From positions 1 to 64,000 of the forward strand of contig JAEUIH010000027.1 in assembly GCA_016795105.1 (NCBI GenBank): a DNA stretch of 64,000 nucleotides, written 5' to 3'. Shown piece by piece: positions 23,414 through 33,518 of this stretch. How positions within the stretch are numbered: the stretch's first letter is position 1; every line of letters begins with the position of its first letter. The DNA comes from Planctomyces sp. GTDB lineage: Bacteria; Planctomycetota; Planctomycetia; Planctomycetales; Planctomycetaceae. Made by a program: the position numbers and the translations under genes. The notes below the pieces were generated by a model that saw nothing but the letters and a program-made list of their open reading frames with translations, made no database searches and was not told the origin of the DNA.

Positions 23414-26400
23414 TTACTTCTTCAGGAACCACTCGCTGTGAATCACAAATCGGATCATGTCGCGCATCCGGTATCCATCACTTTTCAGTTTGGTTGCTCG
23501 TTCCCTGAGCTGGCGAGTTTCATTGTAAGTCAAACTGCGCCCAATCGCGTATACAGAAAGATGTTTCACGGCACTGAATGCGACTTGTTCCATTCGATCG
23601 TTGAGTAAATAGGTTCGCAGGGCGTTGAAATCTGCAACCTGAGTCCCATCAGGCAGGTCCGCAGAACTGTCGCTCGCGGTAGTTGTCGTAATCCCCCCAG
23701 CGTCGAATTGCTCAAACGGGAGTCCCCATGGGTCGATTCCCGTATGACATTTGATGCAGCCTTTGATACTCCGATGTCTTTCGAGGCGTTGTCGCAGGGT
23801 CAACTGTGTTAAGTCTTCCAGCTTCGGAACGTTTGGGGGCGGATCATCCGGTGGTTCCGCGATCATTTTTCGAGCAAACCACGCCCCTCGCTTCACTGGA
23901 TTCGGCTCACGTCCATCCGACAGCCCCGCCAGAATCCCGGCCTGGGTCAGAACGCCGCCGCGATTGGGATCGCGATGTGCAACCGGAATGAACTCGAAAC
24001 CGCTCTCAGTCCGATCTGACCAGCCGTAATAACTGGCGACCACTTCGTTGGCCAGCGAAAAATCTGATGCGATTAGATTGGAAGCCGACAGGTTGTTGCG
24101 GATCAGATATTCGAGGAAGCGAGCTGGCTCTTTTCGTAGTTCCTGCTTCACCTCTTTGGTCAGGCGTGGAAAGCGTTTGGCATCGATCTCAACGGCATCG
24201 AGTTTCTCAAGACTTAACCATTGAGATGCGTAGGGTTCCACAAACCGTCTGAACTTTGGATCGTCGACCATGCGATCGATTTGCTGATCGAGCTGCTCCG
24301 TCAGTTTGTCCGCGGCCGCCAATTCCAGAAGCTCCTCATCAGGCGGGGAGTTCCAGAGAAAATAGGACAACTTCGATGCCAGCTCCCATTGATCGAGTGG
24401 CTCCGCTTCAGGAGTCGCACTCTTTTCGATCAGAAACAGAAACTGCGGTGAGCTTAGAACGACCGTGAGAGTGTTGATCACGCTTTCACGGAACTGATTC
24501 GATGTTGGCTCTGTGCCTGGATTCTCAGTCGGTTGGTCGTTTGCCGGTTGTTCCTGAGTCAGCAGACTTTTTGTCTGTAGGTCAAAGTCTGCCTGCCATA
24601 TTTTCATCAAGTACTGAATCTCGTCCTCGGTCGCAGGACGCCGGTAAGCTCGTGAAGCGAACGACGTGATGATTTCGCGCGCGTAGCGAGGCAAGTCCTG
24701 CGAGTGTTCGGATGGGATGAAGAGATTGCGATGGGGAGCCGGGGGCCATGAATCGTAAAATGGGCCCTCGAACTCGACGCTCCGGATCAGCAAACGCGGC
24801 ATGTCGCGATCATCCGTATATTCGCTTCGAACCCCGATTTCGCGAATGCCTGCCAGGTAATTTACGTTGTCCTTTTCGACATCGGGGTTCGGGAAATTCT
24901 GGATCGCCCCCTCGAAGACGAACTCCCGAAGTTCTGTATCGGCAACCAACTGCGGTTCGCCAACGGGAGCCAGAGTACTGCCGCAGTCACGCCGCAGACC
25001 AACATGCACACCAAGCTTCGGTGAGCGGGATTCGAAAGCGAGAAAACGCCGACCGAGGGTACTCGCATCATCGATTCTCCTTAGGTCAATCCGGTCGATC
25101 GAACTGGTAGGGCCCGTGAGTTTGGCCGATATCTCTGTCTTGCCTGGGGCCAATCGAATGACCGCAAAGGGACCAGGGATCATGTTCCCGGAGAGTCGCA
25201 TTTCGTTTGCGTTGGATTGTGTTACCGTAATGCGTGCATGAAGACTGCCCTCCGGGAATGGAGCGGTTGCGAACTTGCGTCCCGGTTCAATAATGGCTTC
25301 GATTTCAGAATCCGTTAAGGCGCGTCGGAACAGACGCACATCATCGATCTCTCCCAGAAACTTATTTCCGCCCTGGATGCGTCCGATGTGCAGGTCTTTG
25401 GTAGCGTTATCAAGATTGGCACCCTGAATCGTTCCTGTTGCCACATGATAGCCGTTCACATAGAGCTTCGTCTGGTTCTCCCCGCGTTTGACCACGGCGG
25501 CGACATGCTGCCACTGATGTGTTCGAAGAATCCCGGGCGCGGACTGCACGACACCATTGAGTTGCCGATTTTCGTTCATGGTTTCGATCCGCAGAATGCC
25601 TCGATTGTCCGGCATATCAAAGTACCAGCCATGCTGGTAGTTATACTCACCAAGACAGACGATCCCTCCCTGTCGCAGTTCGTGCGGGTTGATCCATGCA
25701 GTAACACTGAAATCCCCCTCACCAACATTCATCCGTTCATCACGCGGGATGACGGCAGCTCCGTCGTTCCCGTCGACCGACAGGCTTTTTCCGAACGGGG
25801 AATCAATCAGCTTCGTTCCCGGCGTGAGTGTTCCGTTAAAGACTTTGTCAGGGCCAATTCCGTTGGCAGATTCGTCGAAGTTCCAGATGCCGATTAACTG
25901 TTCGTTGAGTTTGCTTGCATCAGGAGCGACAGTCGGTTTTGAAACTCCGGGGGGGTAGATTTCCAGTTGATAGATTCCACCGTCGGTAATATCGGCCGAC
26001 ACCGGGGTGTGGAAGTCTGACCGGATGGAATGCTGGGCGGGCGGCTCGAGTTGCGAAGAATTCTCTGTCGGTGTTGGTTGAGTTTCGGCGAGGATACGTC
26101 GATCCAGCAGAAGTCCATCGACCTCTTTCGCTGCTCGAACCCTGATACGAAACCTCCCGTAGTCAGGGAGTTCTCTGAGGGAGATCTTGAAGTTAGCATG
26201 GGGGCCGTAGGTATTTGATTCGCCAAAGATCTCCGGGCTCGGAATCGCCGGGCGCAAGAGCAATCCTCGGGGAACAGTTTCGAACGCCAGCCCTTTTGGG
26301 TACCCCTCGCTGCCTCGCATGCAGGCGAAGACCGCGTGATAGATGCTGTTAAAGTCTCTCCATCCACGAACAGTGTCGTTTCCCTGATACCCTTCGATGA

Positions 26401-27277
26401 ATCGAAATTGTCGCTGCATCGCGAAGGGGACAAACTGGAACGGCTTTTGAAGTGGCGGTTCGGTCACCACAAAATCTGCGTTCGATAACAGAAGATTGTT
26501 GGCTCCCAGCACCAGATTGTCGGGGCACGGTTCCGTATTGATGTTCTCGCCGAGCTCCATCCGAAAGTGTTCAATCGTGGGTGGCTGGTTTTCGTCTGTC
26601 ACTGCGAGGCGTAATGCCTTTTCCGCGATTTGAAAGTAGGCATCGAGCTGTAGCGGCGACAAGGCCAGTGTTGCAGTGTTATTGGTGAAGCCATCTTTTG
26701 AGACGCCGTCGGGTGGGAGGATGTCGGTGAGGTTTTCTTCGATCATCAGGAGTTCACGAAGCGTGTTCTGGTACTGAAGAACTGTCAGTCTGCGAGCCGA
26801 TCCGTTGCGGGCGACATCTCTGGAGCGTGCAGCATCCAACGCGTGTGTCAGCCAGTCATCAAACCGCTTTCGTTCTTCAGCCGATGGTTGAAGGGCGTCT
26901 TCCGGAGGCATCTCATGTTCCCGGACTTGTCGCTGAATTGCTTCCCAGAGTGTCAGCTTGTTGTCGGGCAGCATTCCGTCCAGATCATCCACGCGAATCC
27001 CTGACTCACGTTCGTTTTCATTGTGGCAGTCGTTGCAGTAGGTCTTGAGGAATGGACCGGCATCTTTGGCAAATGTGTCTGCTGACGTCGTGGTGGTCTG
27101 AGTTGGCTGGCTCTCAGCGAGAAGCTCCCCTTTGGCAGGATCGGAACTGTCCTGGGCAGCGCAAAACGGAGGAACCATGATGATGGCGAACAGCACCACT
27201 GGAATGATTCGAAGATAAGCAATCACGCTCGCGTTCGAAGCTGAGGTCTGTCTTGAGCTAGCCATTGGCATCAACAT
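23414..27277 (-). CDS. DUF1592-family haem-binding-like exported protein with LamG domain
   Basis: A 1287-residue exported protein with a signal anchor at about 20-41. A CNDCH haem motif at 81-85 opens the planctomycete cytochrome-like (PSD1-type) domain. DUF1587 follows at about 155-225, with [13 protein letters not shown] LamG-like jelly roll lies at about 460-665 ([11 protein letters not shown], then GDFSVTAWI). The DUF1595/1592/1588/1585 set follows, including [31 protein letters not shown] and [16 protein letters not shown]. Such proteins are expanded in planctomycetes and may act in periplasmic electron transfer coupled to an oxidation by their DUF1552 or DUF1501 partner; the reaction is not known. 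The inserted LamG domain suggests carbohydrate binding. The start could also be the Met four residues later. Confidence 0.93.
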   Translation of the reverse strand: MLMPMASSRQTSASNASVIAYLRIIPVVLFAIIMVPPFCAAQDSSDPAKGELLAESQPTQTTTTSADTFAKDAGPFLKTYCNDCHNENERESGIRVDDLDGMLPDNKLTLWEAIQRQVREHEMPPEDALQPSAEERKRFDDWLTHALDAARSRDVARNGSARRLTVLQYQNTLRELLMIEENLTDILPPDGVSKDGFTNNTATLALSPLQLDAYFQIAEKALRLAVTDENQPPTIEHFRMELGENINTEPCPDNLVLGANNLLLSNADFVVTEPPLQKPFQFVPFAMQRQFRFIEGYQGNDTVRGWRDFNSIYHAVFACMRGSEGYPKGLAFETVPRGLLLRPAIPSPEIFGESNTYGPHANFKISLRELPDYGRFRIRVRAAKEVDGLLLDRRILAETQPTPTENSSQLEPPAQHSIRSDFHTPVSADITDGGIYQLEIYPPGVSKPTVAPDASKLNEQLIGIWNFDESANGIGPDKVFNGTLTPGTKLIDSPFGKSLSVDGNDGAAVIPRDERMNVGEGDFSVTAWINPHELRQGGIVCLGEYNYQHGWYFDMPDNRGILRIETMNENRQLNGVVQSAPGILRTHQWQHVAAVVKRGENQTKLYVNGYHVATGTIQGANLDNATKDLHIGRIQGGNKFLGEIDDVRLFRRALTDSEIEAIIEPGRKFATAPFPEGSLHARITVTQSNANEMRLSGNMIPGPFAVIRLAPGKTEISAKLTGPTSSIDRIDLRRIDDASTLGRRFLAFESRSPKLGVHVGLRRDCGSTLAPVGEPQLVADTELREFVFEGAIQNFPNPDVEKDNVNYLAGIREIGVRSEYTDDRDMPRLLIRSVEFEGPFYDSWPPAPHRNLFIPSEHSQDLPRYAREIITSFASRAYRRPATEDEIQYLMKIWQADFDLQTKSLLTQEQPANDQPTENPGTEPTSNQFRESVINTLTVVLSSPQFLFLIEKSATPEAEPLDQWELASKLSYFLWNSPPDEELLELAAADKLTEQLDQQIDRMVDDPKFRRFVEPYASQWLSLEKLDAVEIDAKRFPRLTKEVKQELRKEPARFLEYLIRNNLSASNLIASDFSLANEVVASYYGWSDRTESGFEFIPVAHRDPNRGGVLTQAGILAGLSDGREPNPVKRGAWFARKMIAEPPDDPPPNVPKLEDLTQLTLRQRLERHRSIKGCIKCHTGIDPWGLPFEQFDAGGITTTTASDSSADLPDGTQVADFNALRTYLLNDRMEQVAFSAVKHLSVYAIGRSLTYNETRQLRERATKLKSDGYRMRDMIRFVIHSEWFLKK

Positions 27278-27412
27278 TCATTCGCCGGGGAGGAGGGTGC
27301 GAGGAGGGGGGGCAGGAGGCACAGTGGGTTAATGTCATGTCTTTTGGAGATTTTATCAAACCACTGAGCAGAATCGATGGTGATTTTGCCTGTGCGGGCG
27401 AGGCAATTGGTC

Positions 27413-27663
27413 TAACCACGAAAGGCGCGAACCACACGAAAGAATCGCAGGGGATCAGAAGTTCGATCCAGGCAGAAGAATGGAAGCAGGAAAATGGTAG
27501 AGTCCCGCATTCTTCTGCCATATCCCGAACTCTCGACCCCCTGCGGTACGTTCGTGCTCGTGCTCAGTGGTAACGGTGCTCGTGCTCAGTGGTAACGGTG
27601 CTCGTGCTCGTAATCGATTGCCCACGCATTCCTCTGCGATTCGTTCGTGTATTTCGTGGTTAC
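27413..27663 (+). repeat. Composite repeat element with inverted ends
   Basis: The left end TAACCACGAAAGGCGCGAAC and the right end (reverse complement TAACCACGAAATACACGAAC) are near-identical inverted repeats, and both are followed inward by GAATCGCAG. Inside lie a perfect 12-base inverted repeat, GGCAGAAGAATG (27471-27482) with CATTCTTCTGCC (27508-27519), and about 2.6 copies of a 22-base tandem unit GGTAACGGTGCTCGTGCTCA at 27550-27610. No ORF fits. This accounts for most of the gap 27278-27694. Confidence 0.7.
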
Positions 27664-27694
27664 CAATCACGATTGCCGCGAGCAGGGCCTGTGG

Positions 27695-29524
27695 TCAGTT
27701 GCCTGAGGCGACAATTCTTGCTGACTGCGTGGAGTTGGTCGTGTTGAGTTCAGTTGTCGCGGGGATGTCAGGGACGACTTGAGGGCTGATTTCATTCAGG
27801 TACTGTGAGTGGTGTTCGGACAGGATTCGCCAGACTTCACAGACCGTTTCAGGTCGACCGTGGATTTCAGTGTGGGTTGTGGGTACGTAGAGTTCACTGT
27901 CGACTCCCGGATGCCGTGCGCTGGTGATTCCCACGACGCCGTCGCCTCGACCGTCTCCAATCGAGAGGCGGCCATCTCCGATGATTGAGTGCATCCTGAC
28001 ATTGTTGTTGACAGGCAGGCAGTAGAGTGTTCGCAGCAAAGTGCTGTCGGACTTCAGAAGATCAATACTGGTCGGTATTCGGTATCTCACTTCTCGGGAA
28101 AAGACGCCCGGATTATTTGCGACGAGTTGTCGATGTGAAGCTCTCACACGAGGATCCGGTTGAACAAGAGTACTTCCAATTTGTCCGACAACTCGTGTTG
28201 CCAGCGTTGAGCCACGATGAGGGACAGCAATGAAGATGGCGCGTCGGACGGAGGGTTGAGGGGCAAAGTAGAAGTTCTCGTACAGTTTGTTGCGGGACGC
28301 ATGGTCTGCGTTAATGTTAGAGAGAGGGCGATTGGCAATCGCCTGCCACATGTAATCGTTGCTGTATGAGATTTGGGCTTTCGCGATGAGTCCACCCATG
28401 CTGTGTCCGATCAGGACAATATGATCGAGGGCGGGGTCATTTGAGTTTTGTTTCAGTTCAGCGAGAGCAACATTGAGGTCTCCTCTCAGCTTCGCGGCAG
28501 AGTTGAAGAATGGTTGTCCCGTAGCATAATGAAATCCCCAAATCTGATATCGATCCGAGAACCCGGGTATGCTGCGCAACTCACTTGCCATGTTGACCCA
28601 GGTCCGCGGGCTGGACAGCAAGCCGTGAATCAGGACGACCGGGATCTTGCCTGGCTGCCATGGGTCAAGGAAGAACAACCCGGTTTCTCCGTCATCCATT
28701 TCCGGGTGAATAAACCACTCGAACGGATCCACTTCGCTGGTTCCACAGATTTCATTGAATGCAAACGGGGCCGAGAAGTCTGCGGCGAGCGGTTGTGAGT
28801 CTGCGGCGACGGAGAGTTCCGTTACGTCCAGCGGATTATAGAATTCGAGGACGGGTTGCGATGTTGTGTATTCCGTGTCATTCACTGCGACGGCTTCGGT
28901 CTTCAGGATGGCCGTCACCGAAAAAGTACTGTCAGGCAACAGAAATTGTTCGCCGGGATGTGCATGAGATGGAGACTTCCGCCTTGCTACGATGGGCAAA
29001 CCCCAGCCGGGTCGTTTAACTTGTCGTGTCAGTGAGTCTGCATGATAGGCTTGAACGGGGTAAATCACCTGAAGATCAGAGGGTTTCCAGGGAAGACCGA
29101 TCAGGCGGATTGGAACCGTTCGAGTGCCTCCTTCCCGATGAATGACAACGCCCGCTCCAGGAACGTACTGTCTGTGTCTCTGAGCACAAACGAGGAAGCG
29201 GCCCAGGGTTCGGTGGTAGATATCCAGAATCTGAGGATCGTATTTTCTGTCAACGGTGCCGGATTCCAGAGTCGGCCAAAGCTGTTCCAGAGCATTCAGG
29301 TAGTGGGCAGTTGCGTCAGGTGAACCAGTTCGATCGCAGTAAGCCGCAAAGTTGAGTTCGTTGGCGGACGATTCCGGCATCGAAGGTGGATAGGCGCAAA
29401 TCGTCTGGCCGACTTGTCGATAAGGGAGGTCGGGCTGACACCAGAACTGCTTTTCGCCAACGAGGCTGCAGCCGGAGAAGAGGATGAGCATCCAGAATGA
29501 CAACAATGCTCTTTGCACATCCAT
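27695..29524 (-). CDS. Lipoprotein alpha/beta hydrolase (lipase-like)
   Basis: From the Met at 29524 the protein has 609 residues. It begins with MDVQRALLSFWMLILFSGCSL, a lipoprotein signal with Cys19. The hydrolase core lies in the C-terminal half: PVVLIHGLLSSPRTW (oxyanion loop), then VLIGHSMGGLIAK (nucleophile elbow with Ser), AVPHRGS, and a late HTEIHG that may hold the catalytic His. This order fits triacylglycerol or ester lipases and PGAP1-like hydrolases. The N-terminal 250 residues are an unknown domain. A longer reading from 29602 would put 26 residues before the signal and is unlikely. Probably surface or periplasmic. Confidence 0.85.
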   Translation of the reverse strand: MDVQRALLSFWMLILFSGCSLVGEKQFWCQPDLPYRQVGQTICAYPPSMPESSANELNFAAYCDRTGSPDATAHYLNALEQLWPTLESGTVDRKYDPQILDIYHRTLGRFLVCAQRHRQYVPGAGVVIHREGGTRTVPIRLIGLPWKPSDLQVIYPVQAYHADSLTRQVKRPGWGLPIVARRKSPSHAHPGEQFLLPDSTFSVTAILKTEAVAVNDTEYTTSQPVLEFYNPLDVTELSVAADSQPLAADFSAPFAFNEICGTSEVDPFEWFIHPEMDDGETGLFFLDPWQPGKIPVVLIHGLLSSPRTWVNMASELRSIPGFSDRYQIWGFHYATGQPFFNSAAKLRGDLNVALAELKQNSNDPALDHIVLIGHSMGGLIAKAQISYSNDYMWQAIANRPLSNINADHASRNKLYENFYFAPQPSVRRAIFIAVPHRGSTLATRVVGQIGSTLVQPDPRVRASHRQLVANNPGVFSREVRYRIPTSIDLLKSDSTLLRTLYCLPVNNNVRMHSIIGDGRLSIGDGRGDGVVGITSARHPGVDSELYVPTTHTEIHGRPETVCEVWRILSEHHSQYLNEISPQVVPDIPATTELNTTNSTQSARIVASGN

Positions 29525-29929
29525 GCCGCTGTTTTCTGAGGACCGATTGATCAGCATCCATCTGTGCTGCTGATTTACGTCCGGCCTCGCCTCCCTTTGC
29601 ATCCCGCAAAGAACGAAGAACCGGGTTCTCTAGTTCATCGGAAATCAGTTGATAAGGATCGTCTGGTTCCCGGTTTACCTCACCGCTGCATCCGATAGTC
29701 CGAAGCCCCGCACATTAAAAGCCACAAACCAGGTTTTGATCGGAGCACTGATAAAGGTAACGCAAGTCCTTCAATTCTCCACATCCCCTGCCTTGCGCCG
29801 GTCTCCCGGTCAGTGGAGGCTAGTTGATTGAGGCTTTTTTGGTCAATAACGAAAAATAGAGGAAGCTGGCGCGTGCCCGTGCGAGAGGCAGGTGCGTCGC
29901 TGAACAGACAAGCAAGCCTCGGGAGTAAC

Positions 29930-30467
29930 AGGGTCTGACCCCGTGCATTTGGAAGGAGGCCAACGCAACAACCAGTTCGCGTATGTTCACGCGAGCACTT
30001 ATATTCATTTGTATCATATCTAACCACTTGAGAGACTTGATCGATACTGAACAGATGAACAAGTTCAGAGAGTGTCGGGGTCTGGCCCCAGATTACCGCG
30101 CGCTGATGCAGTGAAGTCCGACCTCTAGCTCAGCCCTGTTCTCACGCACACTAGTGTTCGTTTGTGGCGTTGCGTGATTATGTGAGGCGGTTGATCGTGA
30201 CTGAACAGATGACAAGTGCCGGGAGCATCGGGGTCTGGCCCCCTGCTCTGAACAGATGAACAATTTCAGAGAGTGTCGGGGTCTGGCCCCAGATTACCGC
30301 GCGCTGATGAAGTGAGGTCCGACCTCTAGCTCAGACCTGTTCTCACGCACACTAGTGTTCGTTTGTGGCGTTGCGTGATCTTGTGAGGCGGTTGATCGCG
30401 ACTGAACAGATGACAAGTGCCGGGAGCATCGGGGTCTGGCCCCATGCACTTTGGGGGTCTGGCCCCC
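29930..30467 (+). repeat. Palindromic GGGGTCTGGCCCC repeat block with tandem duplication
   Basis: Six copies of the near-palindrome lie at 29930, 30077, 30230, 30278, 30431 and 30454; the first has a G-to-A change. Bases 30047-30247 are followed by a second copy of about 200 bases at 30248-30446, with only a few differences. The block makes up most of the gene-free stretch 29603-30844. Such palindromes resemble REP elements, which are moved by Y1 (RAYT) transposases in other bacteria. None is visible here. Confidence 0.8.
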
Positions 30468-30797
30468 TGCTCCCAGAGTTGGTTTGTGTCGGGAGTGGCA
30501 GTGCGAGGGCAAGCCGGAGAACCTTTCACGGATTGCTATCGCGTCGTTGATTGAAACAAAAGAGGTCTATTCCTGACTCTACGCTTTTGCGCGTGGTCCT
30601 GGTCACGGCAGGACCGGCGGACGGACTTCCTGGCATATGCAATTTCTTGTCGGCCATCGTTTTGAATCAGGTCGCTGCTGAAGTTCAAAGATGTCAGCAT
30701 CTTTTTTGCAGGTTCGCTTCAGCGTCTACGCATAAACGTCTAAGGCAGGTGGCAGGAGTGGTTTCGTCGCCGGCCACAGTCAACGCACTTCAACGGA

Positions 30798-30823
30798 GGC
30801 GGGCGGGAGCCTGCCCTTTTTTT
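30798..30823 (+). terminator. Intrinsic terminator-like hairpin just before a start
   Basis: GGCGGGC (30798-30804) pairs with GCCTGCC (30809-30815), with one G-T pair and loop GGGA, and then CTTTTTTT follows. It ends 21 bases before the GTG of the next gene and ten bases before its AAGGAG. It could terminate a short upstream transcript or attenuate the gene. Confidence 0.55.
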
Positions 30824-30844
30824 GCTTCAAACTAAGGAGATCCC

Positions 30845-31627
30845 GTGGGGACAGTTCATTTAATTCGCGGCGACCATGTTGGAAATGTCAGCAATGCGAT
30901 GGCTGTGCTTACCTGGATCGTCCGCAACGTTCCAAACTTCGTGAGGGAAGTACCTGAGGAATGGGTTCACGAAGTCGTTGAAAGCCTTGAAAAGCAAGGC
31001 GTTTCTGAGCCTGTTATCTCGCGGGCAATCAAATTAGCGAAAACTCACGGCTATGACTTTGGCGATGGCCGGATCGAGACTTGGTTTGGCAGAATGCGGT
31101 GGATTTACCTTCCAAAGCCACTTCCGGCGAACGGCTTGGAACCGGATTCATTAGGCGAGGCCGAGCCGATGACAATAGAACGTGCGAAGAAACTGGCGGC
31201 CATTATTGAGAGCCAATATGACAGGGCGGTACGAGACGAAAACTATGAAGCTCAGGCACGCATGATAAAGGAGTTCTGGGCACTTGTCAGGAGTCTGGCA
31301 TTCGCGGCAGCGGCAGCAATAGCGAGGGGCAAGGAAAAGAAGCCTGCGGAGGAGTCACGGACCGAAAGAAGACTCAGGGTCGGCGAACAGCTTCGGCTTC
31401 CTGCAGCAGGCCAGACCGGTGGTGGTCATGGTACGGGTGGCGGTCAGATCGAAGACTACACCAGAACGGCTGAGCAACTCAGACCCTCAGCGCCTCAAGT
31501 GACGGGAGATGCGGTTAATTTGGCGAGAACGGGCGTCCGAAACCCGACGGCGCAGGATGTGCGGACAAGAGCAGTCCCTTTAAGATCGCCTCAGCGAGGC
31601 GGAGCATCTCGGGGAGGACGTAAGTAG
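30845..31627 (+). CDS. Hypothetical protein with basic, low-complexity tail
   Basis: A 260-residue protein starting at GTG with a strong AAGGAG six bases upstream. Residues 1-90 look folded, with W-I-V-R-N-V-P-N-F-V and a helix E-W-V-H-E-V-V-E-S-L; 105-150 are a long helix. An alanine run, A-F-A-A-A-A-A-I-A-R-G, lies at about 152-162. The last 95 residues are rich in Gly, Arg, Thr and Pro and probably disordered. The overall basic tail suggests contact with nucleic acid, but no family is recognised. It stands alone between a repeat block and a Tat-exported enzyme, and could be part of a mobile cassette. Confidence 0.55.
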   Translation: MGTVHLIRGDHVGNVSNAMAVLTWIVRNVPNFVREVPEEWVHEVVESLEKQGVSEPVISRAIKLAKTHGYDFGDGRIETWFGRMRWIYLPKPLPANGLEPDSLGEAEPMTIERAKKLAAIIESQYDRAVRDENYEAQARMIKEFWALVRSLAFAAAAAIARGKEKKPAEESRTERRLRVGEQLRLPAAGQTGGGHGTGGGQIEDYTRTAEQLRPSAPQVTGDAVNLARTGVRNPTAQDVRTRAVPLRSPQRGGASRGGRK

Positions 31628-31796
31628 TTGGCCATTTCTCGCAGACCAGAATAGCAGGTAGGGCCTGCTGTGCGGACCAGAGTTGTGGGTCTGGTCCCGT
31701 GTGCCCCCGGACCCGCGTTCGGTTGTATCGGCCTGTGCCGGTGTGAGAAACTTCAGTGCGACCGAACTGATGAGCCGTTTTGGAGGGAGAGTCGAT

Positions 31797-33308
31797 ATGG
31801 CTGCGTTGAATCTCGGTGCGATGAATCGCCGTGAGGTCCTTCAGCTGGGTGCCGCCTGCGGGATTGGTGTCAGTCTGGGGGACGTGTTTCTCCCCAATCA
31901 ATCCATCACAGCGGCTTCTGCTTCTGAAGCGGCTGTTCATGAGAAACCACCGATTCAGACACGAATGTTCTGGACGTGGGATCACAGTACGGAATGGGCT
32001 TTGAACCGACTTGGGGCTCATACTCATGGGTCGTGCAACGAGTACGGACGTACGACGCAGTCATTTATCGATGACTACACGGCTTTGTTTCGCTGGTGTG
32101 GACGCAACAATGTCGACGCTGTTGTGGTCTGGGGTTTGCTGCGTGATGGTCATGGCGGTCTGGAATCCGCGAAGCGATTGTGTGATGTGGCGGCGAAAGA
32201 GAATGTCCGTCTACTGTGTGGTGTAGGGCTGAATGCGTATGGCGGTGTCTACTACGAAGGAGACTCACCGTACAACCTCGAACGGCATCTTCAGGCGCAT
32301 CCCGAGCTCTATGCAGTCGATGCCGAAGGAAATTCCACCAACTTCAGCATCGATGCGATCGGCACCCGAGTTCGGCTTGCCAATACCAGCACACCCGGTC
32401 CTCGCGGTTTTTATCATGCCTGCCCTTCGCGGATGGAGAACCAGGAGTTTGCGGTGGAGTCTCTGAAGTGGTTGTTCCGGAATCTGGAACTCGGCGGCGT
32501 GCAAATCGAAACAGGTGACACGGGCGTCTGTCAATGTCCACTGTGTCGAGATCGTCGGAAGCATCCTGCGGATACCTTCTCCTGGGAAGACATGGCGTTG
32601 ATGTATCCTCTGGCAGCGGAAGCAGTTCGCTCTGTTGCCCCGGACGCATGGATTGTGTGCGAGACTTATTCTCATCCTGAGCCATACACAGGTCCGAAGG
32701 TCGCACCCGGCTTTGGAGATGGCAAGGCGGCCTGGGCTGATGAATCGCTGACGAAGTTTCCTCGAGGTGCTTTCGTCCAGTGGGTTGCGGATCGATATTT
32801 GAGACAGGCGGATCCTGATCGCGTCTGGACTGACAAGGGACAAGTCTCTTGTGATGGGCTGCGGCATGTGATGCGCGCTCATGTTGGGACGGACTGGGGT
32901 TGGGGCGCGTTTCGCGGAGAGGTCGCTTTGGAGTGGATCTCTAAGCTGGTGCAGCAAAGCGTATCATCTGGTTTTGAGGGCATTTCGTTGTTTGGCGAAG
33001 TGTCACCCTTTCATACAGGGGCCGAACTGAATTATCTGGCGTTGTCGGATTTGGGGAGTGCTAATAACCCGACTTCGGATCAGGCCGTCTTTGAAGAGCG
33101 AATTGCTGGTCCACTTCTGGGAGGTCACTCCCACGCCATTGATTTCGTTCGTTTTGCGGGTTTGCTGGATGCTCGGTTTCCGAACAGGCGAACGGAAATC
33201 CCGGCGGCGATCAGCAGTATCTATAGTCGTCTTCCCTTGTTGTCTCCGGAGGTAGGGCGGCGATGGTGCTGGCTGGCAAATCAGCTGGCGTCGTTTGTTT
33301 ATGGGTGA
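31797..33308 (+). CDS. Tat-exported protein, glycoside-hydrolase-like
   Basis: I take the start at 31797, because GGAGGGAG lies about ten bases upstream and the protein then opens MAALNLGAMNRREVLQLGAA, with a twin-arginine-type signal. The product has 503 residues. It contains FWTWDHSTEW, VDAVVVWGLLRDGHGG, LLCGVGLNAYGGVYY, Q-I-E-T-G-D-T-G-V-C-Q-C-P-L-C, and W-I-V-C-E-T-Y-S-H-P. Strand-loop spacing with acidic residues at strand ends (Q-I-E, C-E-T) suggests a TIM-barrel like those of glycoside hydrolases such as the alpha-glucuronidase-like or DUF4838 proteins. No catalytic pair can be fixed by eye. The CxCxxC (518-525 numbering from the longer frame is not used) may bind metal. Confidence 0.6.
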   Translation: MAALNLGAMNRREVLQLGAACGIGVSLGDVFLPNQSITAASASEAAVHEKPPIQTRMFWTWDHSTEWALNRLGAHTHGSCNEYGRTTQSFIDDYTALFRWCGRNNVDAVVVWGLLRDGHGGLESAKRLCDVAAKENVRLLCGVGLNAYGGVYYEGDSPYNLERHLQAHPELYAVDAEGNSTNFSIDAIGTRVRLANTSTPGPRGFYHACPSRMENQEFAVESLKWLFRNLELGGVQIETGDTGVCQCPLCRDRRKHPADTFSWEDMALMYPLAAEAVRSVAPDAWIVCETYSHPEPYTGPKVAPGFGDGKAAWADESLTKFPRGAFVQWVADRYLRQADPDRVWTDKGQVSCDGLRHVMRAHVGTDWGWGAFRGEVALEWISKLVQQSVSSGFEGISLFGEVSPFHTGAELNYLALSDLGSANNPTSDQAVFEERIAGPLLGGHSHAIDFVRFAGLLDARFPNRRTEIPAAISSIYSRLPLLSPEVGRRWCWLANQLASFVYG

Positions 33309-33400
33309 TGGGTGATGGGTGATGGGTGATGGGTGATGGGTGATGGGTGATGGGTGATGGGTGATGGGTGGCGGGTGGCGGGTGGCGGGTGATGGGTGGC
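33304..33400 (+). repeat. Heptamer tandem repeat array
   Basis: About 13-14 units of the 7-base GGGTGAT, with some GGGTGGC variants at the end. The array starts inside the stop region of the preceding gene. It is a candidate for slippage-mediated length change. Confidence 0.9.
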
Positions 33401-33402
33401 GG

Positions 33403-33435
33403 GACGGGCAGGAATGCCCATCCTACATTTGGGGG
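33403..33435 (+). repeat. GGGCA-hairpin repeat, single copy
   Basis: GACGGGCAGGAATGCCCATC followed by CTACATTTGGGGG. The hairpin is GGGCA-GGAA-TGCCC. Further copies occur at 43533 and at 55564, 55598 and 55632. Confidence 0.8.
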
Positions 33436-33518
33436 CTCTGGTAAGTGTTGGGGTTTTCTATCAGAATGGGGTGTACGTGTGACTCAGGTGCCCTGACCCC
33501 TTGCGTGAGTGTTGATCA

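Noticed and set aside
23385-23432. Longer start for the DUF1552 protein
   Set aside because: It would place 16 residues before the twin-arginine signal and overlap the upstream gene.
29930-30467. CRISPR-like array
   Set aside because: The palindromic units are only 13 bases, spacing is irregular, and the larger unit is a 201-base duplication, so it is not a repeat-spacer array.
33304-33400. Replication origin iterons
   Set aside because: The heptamer array is a simple low-complexity tract with no nearby initiator gene.
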